From: Latrodectus hesperus
Taxonomy: Eukaryota > Arthropoda > Arachnida > Araneae > Theridiidae
Reading direction: 5' to 3'
NCBI GenBank assembly: GCA_037975125.1
Contig: JAJQOW010000014.1
Coordinates: 1,488,001 to 1,552,000, forward strand
Length of the DNA: 64,000 nucleotides
Shown here: positions 9,979 through 21,849 of the stretch, piece by piece
Position numbering within the stretch: position 1 is the stretch's first letter
How the letters are laid out: each line of letters opens with the position of its first letter
Position numbers and translations under genes: made by a program
The notes under the pieces: model-generated
Database searches by the model: none
What the model was told of the DNA's origin: nothing
Seen by the model: the letters and a program-made list of their open reading frames with translations, nothing else

Positions 9979-12900
9979 CTTCCTTTGTATCTTGGAACTG
10001 CCATGGTTTGCGATCACATCTTGATGATATCAAGTCTCTTATATCAGCTTACAACCCAGCATGCGTAGCACTTCAGGAGACATTCCTGAAGTCTTTCAAT
10101 AACATTAGTATGCGAGGGTTTAAATGCTTTAGAAGAGACTGTGGTAATGATGGTACAGTGTCTGGTGGTGTTTGTATTTTAACATCAAATAATTTCCCCA
10201 GCACTGTCCATCCATTGAATACTACTCTACAGGCTGTAGCTGTGAAAATCCACACTTCATGTTTAATTACAGTCTGTAGTTTATATTTACCACCACACGA
10301 TGTCATCCGCCAAGAGGAACTCGATGCATTAATAGATCAGCTGCCTACACCATTTCTGTTGTTAGGTGACTTTAACGGCCACAGTTCTATGTGGGGAAAT
10401 GACGATACTAATTCTCGCGGTCGGCAGATAGAGCGGTTTATTTCAGATAATAGTCTCTGTCTGCTGAATACCGACGAGAAAACCTATTTCCATATACCCA
10501 CAAGAACGTTTCATTCTCTCGATCTAGCCATCTGTTCTCCATCTCTTCTGCCATTGTTAGATCTAATAGTAGGAAATGATCTGCATAATAGCGATCATTT
10601 TCCTCTCGTCATCTCCCAGACTGGAGGTAGTAGTGTAGGACAACGTCTACCTACTTACGTGTACAGTCGGGCAGATTGGACGCTTTTCACACAATTGGTA
10701 GTTGTTGATAATGCAATGGTTACGATCGATGATATTGATGATGCCATATATAAGGTCACCGAAGCAATATTGAATGCAGCTGATGCATCAATTCCTAAGA
10801 GTTCCTTTATAACACCCAGGCGTTGCAAACCTTGGTGGAACAAAGAATGCCAAGAGAGTCATAAAAAACAAAGGAAGTTATGGGGGTTATTTAGGAGGTA
10901 CCCCACAACGGAGAATCTTGTCGCCTTCAAGAGAGCAAGAGCTCTAGCTCGCAGAGCTCGTCGTCGAAGTCAGAAGGAATCTTGGTCTCGTTATGTCTCT
11001 TCAATTACATCTTCCACATCCAGTAAACAGTTGTGGAGAAAAGTGAAAGCAGCCAATGGGATTTATAAGGATTTTTCTATTCCTGTTTTAAAAACCGGAG
11101 CTGCTGTATACTCTTCTCCTAAAGACATTGCTAATACCCTTGGTGAAACTTTTGCTAGCGTCTCAAGCAACGACTCTTACAGTCCTTCGTTTTTAAGGAC
11201 TAAGAGTCGTGCTGAGCGAACACCAATTCGTTTCAACCATGGTGAAGCCTTGCCTTACAACTGCGAATTTAGGATGTTGGAATTGAAGAGAGCATTAAAA
11301 CAGGCCCATGATACCAGCCCAGGACCTGATGGAATCAGCTATCAAATGCTTCGAAATTTAAGTCCAGACTCCCTATTGAACATATTACTTTTGTTCAATA
11401 GGATCTGGAATGAAAAGAAATTTCCTTCAGCTTGGAGTGAAGCGATAGTGATTCCGGTTCTTAAGGCTGGTAAAGATCCTTCAGATCCTTCAAATTATCG
11501 ACCAATTGCTCTGACGAGTTGCTTCTGTAAGACTCTCGAACGTATGGTCAACGCCCGTCTCGTATATGTCTTAGAAAAAATAAATGCATACATATTAATC
11601 AGAGTGGCTTCCGTAAAGGGAGATCCACTCTTGATAATGTTACATATTTGGAGACCCAAATCCGCAACGCTTTTGTGCGGAGAAACCATCTGGTCTCCAT
11701 TTTCTTTGACATCGAGAAGGCATACGACCGTACATGGCGGTATGGAATTCTCCGTTCATTATATAATTTTGGCTTTCGGGGTAATCTTCCGATATTCCTA
11801 CAGAATTTTTTAAACTCCCGTGTTTTTAAAGTTCGTATTGGAACTGTATTTTCCAATACTTTTATTCAAGCTGAGGGTGTTCCCCAAGGCTCCATTTTAA
11901 GTGTAACCATTTTTAACTTATTCATCAGTAGCATCTTACATCAATTACCACCATCAGTAAATGGTACACTTTATGTTGACGACCTGCAAATATCATGTCA
12001 GGGTTCGAATATGCGATTAATTGAGAGACAACTGCAAACAGCAGTTAACAAGCTTGCTGCATGGTGTGCTGAGAATGGCCATACATTGTCACCTAGCAAG
12101 AGTAGCTGTGTCCACTTCTGTCGAAAGACTAGCCTTCATAATGATCCAATTATTTATATCAACAACACTCCAATACAAGTAGTCAATGAAATAAAATTTC
12201 TGGGTATTATCTTTGACCGGAAACTAACCTTTCTTCCGCATGTTTTATATTTGCGGAAGAAGTGTGAGCGATCGCTTAATATCCTCAAGGTGTTGTCAAA
12301 TACATCTTGGGGTGCGGATCGCACATCACTACTCCGAATTTACCAGTCATTGATTCTATCCCGCATTGACTACGGATGTGTTGTTTATGGATCAGCTAGA
12401 TCTTCTATTCTACGAAAACTGGACACAGTTCACCACTCTGCTTTAAGGATATGTTCTGGGGCATTCCGCACATCACCCGTCCAGAGTCTATACGTGATAT
12501 GTCATCAACTACCGTTAGACCTGAGACGAATGCAGCAGTCTCTCAATTATTATGCTAAGATAATGTCAACCCCTCATCATCCTATACGTACCATGGTTCC
12601 TAACGCTTCTCTTAAGAGATTATATGATGCTCGCCCAAAGAGCATCCCACCATTTCTCACACGAGCCAAACTACATCTGTGGCTCACAGACCTATGTGAT
12701 ATTCGCATTGAGTCTGCTGACCAATTTGCCCATCCGCCTTGGTATAACCCAACAAATATGCTTATTAAAACCTTTGCTCAATATAGAAAATCGGACACAA
12801 CACCTATTGTTTTTCAACAACTATTCTCTTATCATCGCTGTCAGTACGAGTGCTATAAACCTGTATTCACAGATGGTTCTAAAACCGCAGGACATGTGGG

Positions 12901-13654
12901 CTGTGGAGTTTTTATCAATAATACAAGTTTTAGTTACAGCCTACATTTGTCCTGCTCCATCTTTACTGCTGAAGCTACAGCTATTTATCACGCGCTTCAG
13001 CATGTGAATACAGATAATTATAAAGATCATTGTATATACACTGACAGCATGAGCATTATAGATACTTTGAGAAGCAATAGTTTCACCTGTCATCCTGTTG
13101 TGTCACGAATTTTCAGAGCATTGGATTCCCTTGCTGGCAAGGGATACAAAATAATATTTTGTTGGGTACCAAGTCACGTAGGTCTGAATGGAAATGAGAG
13201 AGCAGATGCAGCTGCAAAGGCTGCATCGAGACCAATATTACCATCTGTTCCGCTCTCTGATGTGAGAAATAGTATAAAAAGATTTGTTTATTCTCTTTGG
13301 GAGGAATCATGGGACTTGCAGGTCGGAAACAAACTTCATACCATTTTCTCATCTCTCACCTCATTATCAGTTTTACCTTTACGAAGTTCTGATGTTAAAT
13401 TAACTCGCCTTCGTATCGGACACACACGTTTCACACACAGACATTTGTTTTTAAATGAACTAAATCCATGGTGTGAAGCGTGTGATGAACCATTTACTAT
13501 ATATCATATTTTAATTTCATGTAATGTTTTTAACCAACAGCGCTTACACTATTTTAATACTGATTTTATAACTTTATTTGATTTAATAGGGGATCCACCC
13601 CATAAAAACCTATTCGCTTTTCTAAGAGAAATAGGTTTCATACATTTTATTTGA
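9978..13654 (+). pseudogene. LINE ORF2 polyprotein (EN-RT-RNase H), copy 1, frameshifted
   Basis: The endonuclease begins at once with SWNCHGLRS and continues with QETF, LLLGDFNGHSSMWG and NSDHFPLVIS, an APE-type nuclease. The reverse transcriptase includes SPGPDGISYQML, the motif around FFDIEKAYDRTW, GVPQGSILS and YVDDLQ. RNase H follows (FTDGSK, TAEATAIY, YTDSMS, GNERADAAAK) and then a CCHC-type end (CEACDEPFTIYHILISC). Against copy 2 there is one single-base deletion at about 11580-11600, just before NQSGFRKG. It switches the frame inside the fingers of the RT; upstream frame 9978-11813, downstream frame from about 11600 to 13654. The length (3677 bases) equals 1226 codons minus one base, so this is the only frameshift. 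No protein with a complete RT can be made. Confidence 0.9.
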
Positions 13655-13880
13655 TTTAATTTTCAAATTGTACATATATCTTATTTTATAAAATTTATTT
13701 TAAAATATTTTATACACAGATTTTTGTATTTTAAAATTTTAAATGTTGTTTGGGTTTTTTTAAAAAAAATAAATAATAAAATAATTAAATAAATATTTAA
13801 AGCAACAAAAACTTGCTCTTGGCGCAGCATGTCCACTTTTGGACCTTGCGCCATAAAACCCAACCAACCAACCAACCAAC
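13655..13880 (+). other. LINE copy 1 3' UTR, conserved hairpin and (CCAA)n tail
   Basis: The AT-rich 3' UTR ends in an inverted repeat at 13821-13852: GGCGCA pairs with TGCGCC and GTCCA with TGGAC. It is followed by ATAAAACC and a run of CCAA units up to the TSD. Copy 2 keeps both stems and changes only the loop. A hairpin next to a short simple-repeat tail is a plausible recognition element for the reverse transcriptase; that function is inferred. Confidence 0.75.
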
Positions 13881-13924
13881 CTTCAATCATTGAGGAATTG
13901 GAAAAATATTTAGAAGTGTTGTAG

Positions 13925-15945
13925 TAAAGTATTCAAAACTTTATTTAAAAAAAAATTACTGCTTAGTAAATTGTAAATAAAAAATTTAGAAATGAACATA
14001 AAAATTAATCATAAATAAATTAATCTGGAATTTGTTTAGTAGTTTTAGATTTCCACATCTTCTCAGAATGCAGTAGATATTATATAGACTTACCTTGCAC
14101 ACCATGTGTATGAATTTGTGGTATGTATTATTTATATATTTCGTAAGGTTTGGAATGTTTTAACTCAAAAGCAAAAATTTGTTGTTACATTTATTGACCT
14201 CTTCAAATACTGTTTACTCTGCTAACATTCTATTTAAAATAAATCATATGAATATATAAAATTCTAAGAAAATCTAAATAAATTGTTTTAGTTAAATATA
14301 TCTTTTCTGATACAACTTCAATTGTATTCTCTTTTATTTATCTCTAAGTATGTATATAATGCCGTATATGCAGGCTTAATATGAACAGCAAAAATCTTTT
14401 TATATAATTCCTAATTTTGCACTATTTCATGTAATTTCATGATCTCCCTAAGACAACTTAGATTTCAGTTTTGAGGTAACTATTTACGAGTTAAAGAAAT
14501 TCAGTTTTAAGCAAATGTTTTATAAAATGTTATTTCATAAATTATTGTTACTTTGACACATTATAGGATTTTAATTTTTCTGTTTATTTTCGATGGAAAT
14601 ATTTTTAAATTGTGTATATATGTATGCAAAAGAAATGTTTCCATATTCTTTACAAAATTAATTTTTTTAAACTTAAAATCGGCTTTTTTAAGTTATCTTT
14701 AAAATGTGGTTCACAGTTCCCATTGGAAATGTGGTGATTTGCTTCTCAGAGGATATAATTTTCGATAACATAAATGAATCCTTATAAAACAAATTCTATA
14801 TTCTCTTTTAATTAAATCAATTACAAATTAGTTTTTCGAGATAGAAAACATCAGTTAGAATGATTTAATTGAAGTACAGATTTTATATCATCTTCATAAG
14901 AAGTGAGATCTTCATTACCAAAAATTCTTATCATGAAATTGCTAAAATCCCTTGAAATAATTTTTATCATCAAAATGATTGTGATTGCCTGAATGTAACA
15001 ACCACTTGTTAACTATTAAAAGAAGTATATTTTAGGAAAATTCAATCAGTTATATGAAACAATAAAAAGTTTTAATTATTTTATTGAACTATTAAACAAC
15101 TTTTCCTCTGAAATATTCAGCTCTTGAAATTTCAAATTAGATATTCATGTGTGTCTGATTTATATTTTTTTCCAGGTGCTTGTTCAACTTTAATCCTTCG
15201 CGGGGAACGAAATCAAAAAAATATGTCAAGGATGGAATCCAAGCACGTGTTTTTGTCACTTTTAAATAATGTATCCAACTTAAATGGCTATAGTTATTAA
15301 AATGTAAATAAAAAAATTATTTTCAATTATTTGTGTATTGTCAACTATATTGCTTTTTTCCTCAGAATCTTTATTTGCTTTTATCATGTAAAAAATTAAT
15401 TACTTTAAACAATATCAAAAGGAAAACTTTATTGTCTTTACAGTGTAATTAAGATACTATATCATTAACTAATTTCCCTTTGGTAATTTTAGTAAAATGG
15501 AATGCTTCGTAAGGTTTCTTTTTATCCTAAATCTGTAGAATCACAAATATCAAAAATCAATTTTATGCTTAGATTTGTATCGTATTCAATATAACTGTTA
15601 TTTCTTGATTTTTTTAAAAAAATACGTAATAAAAAATTCAAACTTCTGTTAAAGTTACGATTGTGCGGTAAGAAAGTTAAACAAACTCGTTAGGTATTGA
15701 AAGTTAAATTATTGATCACAAAATGTTCTGAAAAATGACATCTTCTGCAATATAACATTAGTTATGTTTTTGTGCTTTGTATATTATATAAAAAATTGCT
15801 TAATAATAGTTGACCCATAATTAGGAAATTAGCTATTGTGTATTCAAAATTGATTTATACTCTACTATTATCTTTATAAAACATGCTGATCGCTGTAAAT
15901 AGCTATTGCAACAGGTTTTGTAGAATATGGAGCAAAATGCATAGT
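13925..15945. other. AT-rich interior of the large TIR element
   Basis: No long frame. At 15160-15174 there is a splice-acceptor-like tract (TTTTTTCCAG) followed by an open stretch coding GACSTLILRGERNQK, which faintly recalls the CTLILRGG strand of CCT chaperonins but is too short to assign. The rest is AT-rich and featureless. Confidence 0.4.
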
Positions 15946-16095
15946 AAAATGTGCTGTAAAAATAACAATAAAAAGTGCTGTAAAAATAACAATAAAAAGT
16001 GCTGTAAAAATTACAGTAAAAAGTGCTGTAAAATTACAGTGAAAAGTGCTGTAAAAATTACAGTGAAAAGTGCTGTAAAAATTACAGTAAAAAAA
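15946..16095 (+). repeat. Subterminal 24-bp tandem repeat of the TIR element
   Basis: About six tandem copies of a 24-base unit with consensus AAAAGTGCTGTAAAAATTACAGT. Early copies read ATAACAAT in place of ATTACAGT. The array stands just inside the right end of the 6750-16201 element and multiplies the ACTGTAA motif found at both ends. Such arrays are typical transposase-binding regions of CACTA-type elements. The Cys/Lys-rich frame across it is a translation of the repeat. Confidence 0.85.
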
Positions 16096-16117
16096 ATTGT
16101 TAAAGTTTTACGAATAT

Positions 16118-16185
16118 GCTGTAAAATTTACAGCATATTGTACTGGCGCCCAAAACGCCAGCACATTTTGCTGTAAATTTACAGT
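16118..16185. repeat. Palindromic motifs beside the right TIR
   Basis: Three inverted repeats in a row: CTGTAAAATTTACAG (16120-16134), CTGGCGcccaaaaCGCCAG (16143-16161) and CTGTAAATTTACAG (16170-16183). They belong to the same motif family as the tandem array and the left subterminal region. Confidence 0.7.
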
Positions 16186-16203
16186 GCTTTTTTTTAGAGT
16201 GTA

Positions 16204-17123
<920 letters not shown>

Positions 17124-17139
17124 TCATTGTGTTTCTCAG

Positions 17140-17680
17140 CATCACTTATTTATGAACGTAGAACACACTGCATAATACTTTATCAGAGACATTTGTCAGG
17201 GAAACAGTGGAAAAGTGTCGTAACAATATGTGAAGACTGGTTCATTTATTGTCTAGACTGCGGCAATAGTTGCAAGCTTCCGCCATCCCCGGGTACGACC
17301 ACAGTTTCAAAGCAAACCATGTACAGACATCTGGGACAGTGTGGTCTATATATTGTCAGACCCGTAAGATGTGCTCCGCTCGCAGCAACTTAGTGTCTCC
17401 AGTTATTAGCCTGGAGTTGAGAACACACACTGTGGACACTATCATTGCAGACTTGTGTTATGTTTTTCAACTCAAGGTTTATCCTGCGGTTCAATTCACG
17501 TTGGAAGTTCATATGGAGAACGCCAGATACCCAGTACAACCAAAACAACATCACTGAACATCAACGTTACGGTGGTGCACAAGTTTTCGTTTGCGGAGGT
17601 ATTATAATGGATTCCATAACAGGCTCAAATCGGAACCATGATAGGCCAAATTTATCAGGACTTAACTCTGGAACAACAGT
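17140..17680 (+). pseudogene. Tc1-like transposase relic, N-terminal and first catalytic part
   Basis: The translation in shifting frames retains Tc1 landmarks: [16 protein letters not shown]...[10 protein letters not shown] (second helix-turn-helix and linker), a decayed F(S/T)LE region, and NITEHQRYGGAQVFVCGGII, which corresponds to the conserved NITERHRYGGGGVxVWGGI block. Several frameshifts and stops occur. The relic is interrupted at about 17680 by SINE DNA and resumes at 18405 with its C-terminal half, so the SINEs landed in an already present Tc1 copy. Confidence 0.7.
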
Positions 17681-17965
17681 TGTGGATGTGATTGGTTAGG
17701 ACATCTTTCTCCCTATCGGAAGCTAATGAGTTTGAATCCTGACTTAATCAAAGTTCCATCGTGTTCGCTAAAGGCTTCTGGGTCACTATAATACATGGTC
17801 GCAATGTCCTCCAAGTGAAATGATACCTCTGTGTGTGTCAGGCCAAATGTTTGGGGTCTTCTGCTGGGTCATAGCTTCAAAATCCCGACAACTCCACCCA
17901 GCTACTTCTATTTAAGTGTCAGGCCCCAACACAGGGCTAGACGCGGGGAAGCATACTGATACAAC
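17681..17965 (+). mobile_element. tRNA-derived SINE, family A
   Basis: The head carries A-box-like GTGATTGGTTAGGAC and B-box-like GAGTTTGAATCC. The body has the block GGTCGCAATGTCCTCCAAGTGA AA-type and CTTCTGCTGGGT, and the end is GGGAAGCATACTGATACAACAAC. The same layout occurs in reverse at 48497-48754. It sits inside the Tc1 relic, directly beside a family B SINE. Confidence 0.7.
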
Positions 17966-18001
17966 AACATCTTTGGAAAAAATATTTGTTTTGTTTACAG
18001 G

Positions 18002-18400
18002 ATCCTCGGGCTAAGCATGGTCGACTCAGCCTTTCATCCCTTCAGTGGGTTGATAAATAGAGTACCAAACATGCTTGGTAACTAAATACTGGAGGTTTCG
18101 CATCAGGCAGACCATCTAATCTGGACACATGCCTTGCATCCTTTGGCCTCTCGGACATGGAAATAGTTGACGTGAGGAGACCCTGGACTTTACCAAAGGT
18201 TATCAGGTTAGAATCTCCCCACCGTCATACCAGAGCAAGGAACACCCCCACAGGAACCAGGAGCGCCCCCCCGAGAACCGCAACTCGACGATATTTTATT
18301 TATAATAATTACAAATGGTGGGGGCTTCTCGGACAGGAAAACAGAAATGGTCATTGTAGGTCTTGACCCACATGGGCTATCGTGCCACTGAGTTTAGTTT
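18002..18400 (+). mobile_element. SINE family B, 5'-truncated, with a nested insertion
   Basis: It matches the complete copy at 25797-26068 from GATCCTCGGGCTAAGCATGG through CATCCCTTCAGTGGG to the end GAGTTTAGTTT. The tRNA-like head is missing. A 169-base segment (18158-18326) flanked by TCTCGGACA on both sides interrupts the 3' half. Confidence 0.75.
18158..18326. mobile_element. 169-bp insertion inside SINE B with 9-bp duplication
   Basis: TCTCGGACA occurs at 18149-18157 and 18327-18335, and removal of one copy plus the intervening bases restores the SINE B consensus seen at 43121-43400. The insert is GC-rich, with runs of C near 18265-18275, then AT-rich. It contains GGTTAGAATCTCC, a B-box-like motif. 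I cannot name it; a 9-bp duplication suits a Mutator-type element or a small retroposon. Confidence 0.6.
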
Positions 18401-18404
18401 GCTT

Positions 18405-18715
18405 AGGGGAGCGCTGAATTTGTGTTTATGAATGATAACGACTGTCCTCCGCATTCAAACATCATCAACGACAGTTTTCAACAGAAGGGTGTCACCCGTA
18501 TGAAATAGACAGCATTCTCACAGGATTTGAATTAGATAGAGCACGTCTGGGAGATGCTTTGCAGATGAATCGCAGTCCATCAACCCCCTCCAGCTGTGCC
18601 GGACTTTCGGAGAGTATGCTGTAGTGGATTTCTCTGTGACAAGTGAAGCTCGATAAAGTTATTGTGAGCATACCTCGGCGTTGTATGGACTGCATTTCGT
18701 AGCATGTATTATGTA
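18405..18715 (+). pseudogene. Tc1-like transposase relic, C-terminal catalytic part
   Basis: The translation in shifting frames shows FQQKGVTRMK, then SQDLN*IEHVWEMLCR, corresponding to the canonical SPDLNPIEHVWDxLGRR with the third catalytic Glu. IAVHQPPPAV and a decayed PDFRR...RRCMDC end follow. It continues the relic at 17140-17680; the intervening 0.7 kb is SINE DNA. Stops and frameshifts show it is dead. Confidence 0.75.
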
Positions 18716-20975
18716 TTATATCGGAGTATTATAAAAAGATACCTTTCTCCCACGTAAAATTTTCTACGTTTCTTTAAAACTTTAAGGTAAGTGGAAATTG
18801 TAGGATTTTATTTACAATCTTAATGTTCCAGTCTATTATATACATTGAAGAATTAGGTAAGGAAATTCAGGAAGCAGCATTTCGATCACACTCACGAAAG
18901 CTACAAATAAATTAAAGTTTCCATAGGAGATTTTCTAAACACTCGCGGTATATTTGATTTCAGAAGGAGTTTTCATATGTAGTGCAAAGTATTCACACGT
19001 CTGGAAAGTAGAAGCACAAAATCCGTTTTCCTCATTTTACCAGTAACTCGCCTTGAATCCAGGAGCTTTTACTCAGCTGAAGAGTGTCCGCTATTCATTA
19101 GTGACTGGGTTTGAATCCAGAAGCTTTTACTCTGAAGGGCAGAAACTATGCTTGGCATTCTTTCATTTTCAATATTGGAAGACAGTAAGTTGGCCCCTGT
19201 TCTTTTCATAGCACTAATTCAAACTATAGGCTTAGTAATTGTATTGTTATGGCCACTTACGAATGTTATTATTCTAGAAGATGATCACTTATGAAGCTGC
19301 AGAAGTATAGTCTAGATAGAAGTATTTCCGTCATTTTTTCTATCCAATCAGAAACATTTATGGTGGATCAGTTATGCACATTAAATATTCGTATGAGCTA
19401 ATTGTTCTGTAACTAGGATAATGGGGTAAATAAAATGACGGCTTCGTTGTCTTTCCTTTTTGAAATTTTACTAATCTTAATTACGATTTAAAATTACTAA
19501 AACTTCTTCTCGTGTTACTTAAACTTTCACATTAAAACTATACAACGTCTATAATTGCCTTTCCACTAGAAAAAAATAACAGATTTGTCAAAGTACAACA
19601 TACCAATTTATTCTAAAAATTAATGTTTACGATTTTATATATATTGATCATTATGAAATATTTAATTCCCCATTAAGATTAGGACTTATTCTAACTTCTA
19701 ATAGGCAAAGATCTGTGAGAATGCATTTGCTCAACAATAAATATACTGTTGATATTTCAAATTAAGTCAGTTGACATATGTAGTTGCAAGTTGTTGCCAT
19801 TTCGTGCAAGATATTATTTTAAAGTGGATAGAATAGTAGAAGGAATTATAAAGTAGCATAAAATTAATCGATAAATAAGTGTTCGAATCTCCAATAGGGA
19901 AGAACTTATTAAAAAAACACTAATATTCGGTTTATATATTCTCAATAAAAGTGTTTCACAATTCTAGAAATTTCATTTCATTTTAACACTCTCACTGCAT
20001 TTAGAGAGAACATTCTTAATAAATGAGAGATATCAAAGAATTTCATTTCCAATAAATATTAAAGAATTATTATTAATGTGCATAAAACTAAAACTAAATA
20101 TATTCTGAAACACAAATACTTTAACATCTTAAACTATTTAACATTGCCCTTTTATAAATTTATTCGAAAACATTTTTAGTTACGTTTTAATTAAAAAACA
20201 TAAATTATCTATAATTTATTTTCAATTATTAGAATTTCATTCCAATTAATTTATGTTATTCTAAATGAAATATATAAAACATCACGAGTGCTACCTCTCC
20301 ATAATTTCTACAACCATCTTAAAAATTTCAGGTATTCTTCAGGCAGCTCAGAGCAACTGAGTCATTGAAATATTGGTTGTTGGTTAGGAAACTGCAACTA
20401 AAAATAACTTTCATAAAACGTTCATAAAATTTGTAATTAGTTATAATCATCTTTAGAGTAATTTCCAATTCTTCGTGGTTTCTTCTTTGAATTTTGTTAA
20501 ACTCCACATTTTTTCTTAAGAAACCTTTGATACATTTCATTTTAAAATTTATCAGTGGTTTCTTAAATATTTTATTAATTAACAAAATATCAATTTTCTA
20601 CAATCATCTTAAAAAATTATATTATTTTATATAATTTCATTTTGAAATTTATCAATAAATTCTATTTTGAGCTGTCATACTGCTAAAGGTTACATTTTGT
20701 TATTGTGGTGAGTGGTTTTTAAAAAAAACACATGCAAGTTTTTTCAAAGAGAAATTTTCCAATTATTTTAATTTGATTAATTTTCTCAAACTAACAATTG
20801 ACTAATAAAATTTGACAAGGACTTCATTTCCAAAGTCCTTTTGCTAAAGTCCTCATTCTGAAATTTAGCTTTGGCTTCTTATTTTTCCACTATGTTTATT
20901 TTCTCTTCTAGGAATGAATAAATTTTTTTTTACGATAGCCTATAAAATACATTCTTTTGCAAAATCTCCAAGACT
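18716..20975. other. AT-rich stretch without recognised features
   Basis: A 22-base motif (TTGAATCCAGgAGCTTTTAC followed by TC) is repeated 58 bases apart at 19053-19074 and 19111-19132 and resembles B-box sequence. Nothing else is supportable. The frame at 20328-20585 (minus) is low-complexity. Confidence 0.4.
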
Positions 20976-20990
20976 AAATCAGCGGCTGAA

Positions 20991-21346
20991 CGTCTTTTGC
21001 TCCCATTGGTGCAGAACCTTTTAGTGGGATCCATTTGAAGACCGCAAAAACCAATGTTCTTAGATGGGAAAAACGGAAGATGTATGAAGCTTGGCTCAAC
21101 ACTCCTGGTCAAACCCAAGCTAAAAGTATGATCTGTGGATCATCAGCGAGGATTGCCTCTGAAATTCTAAGATGCTGTAGGCAGAAGATACGTTTCATCG
21201 TAGGCTTCATCACTGGGCACTACTCTTTCAGAAAACACCTCCATACAATGGGACAGCAAGACCCTATCTGCAGGAAATGTCATACACAAGAGGAAACGGC
21301 CAAGCATATCATTTACGAATGCGAGGCTCTTGCCCTCCCTAGATGA
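20991..21346 (+). pseudogene. LINE ORF2 C-terminal fragment, piece A
   Basis: Coding similarity to piece B begins at CGTCTTTTG right after the TSD and runs to the stop at 21346. The open part (21035-21346, 103 codons) begins MKTAKTNVLRWEKRKMYEAW and ends with CRKCHTQEETAKHIIYECEA, a CCHC-type knuckle with the His present (TAKHII), unlike the 2 kb and 23.5 kb copies. RT and RNase H are missing through 5' truncation. The shared 3' UTR and AAG tail follow to about 21536. Confidence 0.8.
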
Positions 21347-21664
21347 ACTTCTTTAGGCATCATCCATACTAGAGAGTGACACCTAGACTCCATGAAAGGG
21401 TTATCGGACTTTATGAATAAAGTGGGTGACCCGAGCCACTGGAACTAGGAAGCATTGGGTTTGGAGTGAATAGTACAAAATGATGATAAAAGCAGAGGTG
21501 CCCAATGACATACAAACCCATCTCAAAGAAGAAGAATGAAAAGTCGATGTTTATACGTAACGAACAAAAAGGCTACTCTAACTTAATAGAAATGTTTTGG
21601 TGATATGCTTTCAGTTAAAATAATAATATTTGTAAAAATTTCAAAAAGAAGTTTCTTCCCAGGG

Positions 21665-21842
21665 AAGCCGAGCTGACGGTCAAATGGTTAGTGATCTCGC
21701 CTTCGGGTCAGCAGTTCGTGGGTTCGAATCGCACCTTCAGTTTGGACGTTTGTAGAGATTCGGAATCCACTGTAAACAGTTAGTCACGGTCTCATTACTC
21801 CTTGTGTGCAAGAAAGTACCGTTGAGTGTCAAAACAAACCAA
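21665..21842 (+). mobile_element. tRNA-derived SINE, family C
   Basis: The head reads AGCTGACGGTCAAATGGTTAGTGATC with an A box, and GTGGGTTCGAATCGC is a B box. The body includes GATTCGGAATCCACTGTAAA, and the end is GTGTGCAAGAAAGTACCGTTGAG. A second copy lies at 37605-37757. It lies in the segment between the two LINE pieces. Confidence 0.75.
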
Positions 21843-21849
21843 ATATTTC

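Larger units (their letters stand above)
8315..13880 (+). mobile_element. Full-length I-clade non-LTR retrotransposon, copy 1, 14-bp TSD
   Basis: The 5566-base element is bounded by cttcaatcattgag at 8301-8314 and 13881-13894. The order is a 5' UTR of about 535 bases beginning with short palindromes, ORF1 with three zinc knuckles, ORF2 with endonuclease, reverse transcriptase and RNase H, an AT-rich 3' UTR, a conserved hairpin (13821-13852) and a (CCAA)n tail. The RNase H domain after the RT separates it from classical Jockey and fits the I superclade. ORF2 carries a one-base deletion, so this copy is dead in cis, but little else is decayed. Confidence 0.92.
8114..13924 (+). pseudogene. Transposon-borne ORF split by the LINE insertion
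   Basis: The frame from ATG at 8114 reads MPVDISTLKERWPCIFLKQS and continues through the target site (coding KIQSSIIE). After the LINE it resumes in the same phase at 13895 (EELEKYLEVL, stop TAG at 13922-13924). Joined across the LINE, the protein end is about 70-80 residues and helical in character. The WPCIF segment followed by charged helices resembles the C-terminal part of uncharacterised multicopy proteins of animal genomes with a WPxxF motif; this is a loose resemblance. The precise in-phase continuation shows the frame was intact when the LINE landed. As it stands, translation would run into the LINE 5' UTR. Confidence 0.5.

Noticed and set aside
9337..10004. Minus-strand frames opposite LINE ORF1
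   Set aside because: Antisense shadows of the coding strand without domains; likewise those opposite copy 2 ORF1 and ORF2.
15946..16095. CRISPR-like array
   Set aside because: The units are contiguous 24-bp tandem copies without unique spacers, in a eukaryotic transposon.
15883..16176. 97-codon frame with repeated CCKNNNKK/SAVKITVK peptides
   Set aside because: It follows the 24-bp subterminal tandem repeat of the TIR element and has no independent coding signal.
19053..19132. Two copies of TTGAATCCAG.AGCTTTTAC as remains of a SINE
   Set aside because: A B-box-like match only; no A box, body or tail can be aligned.
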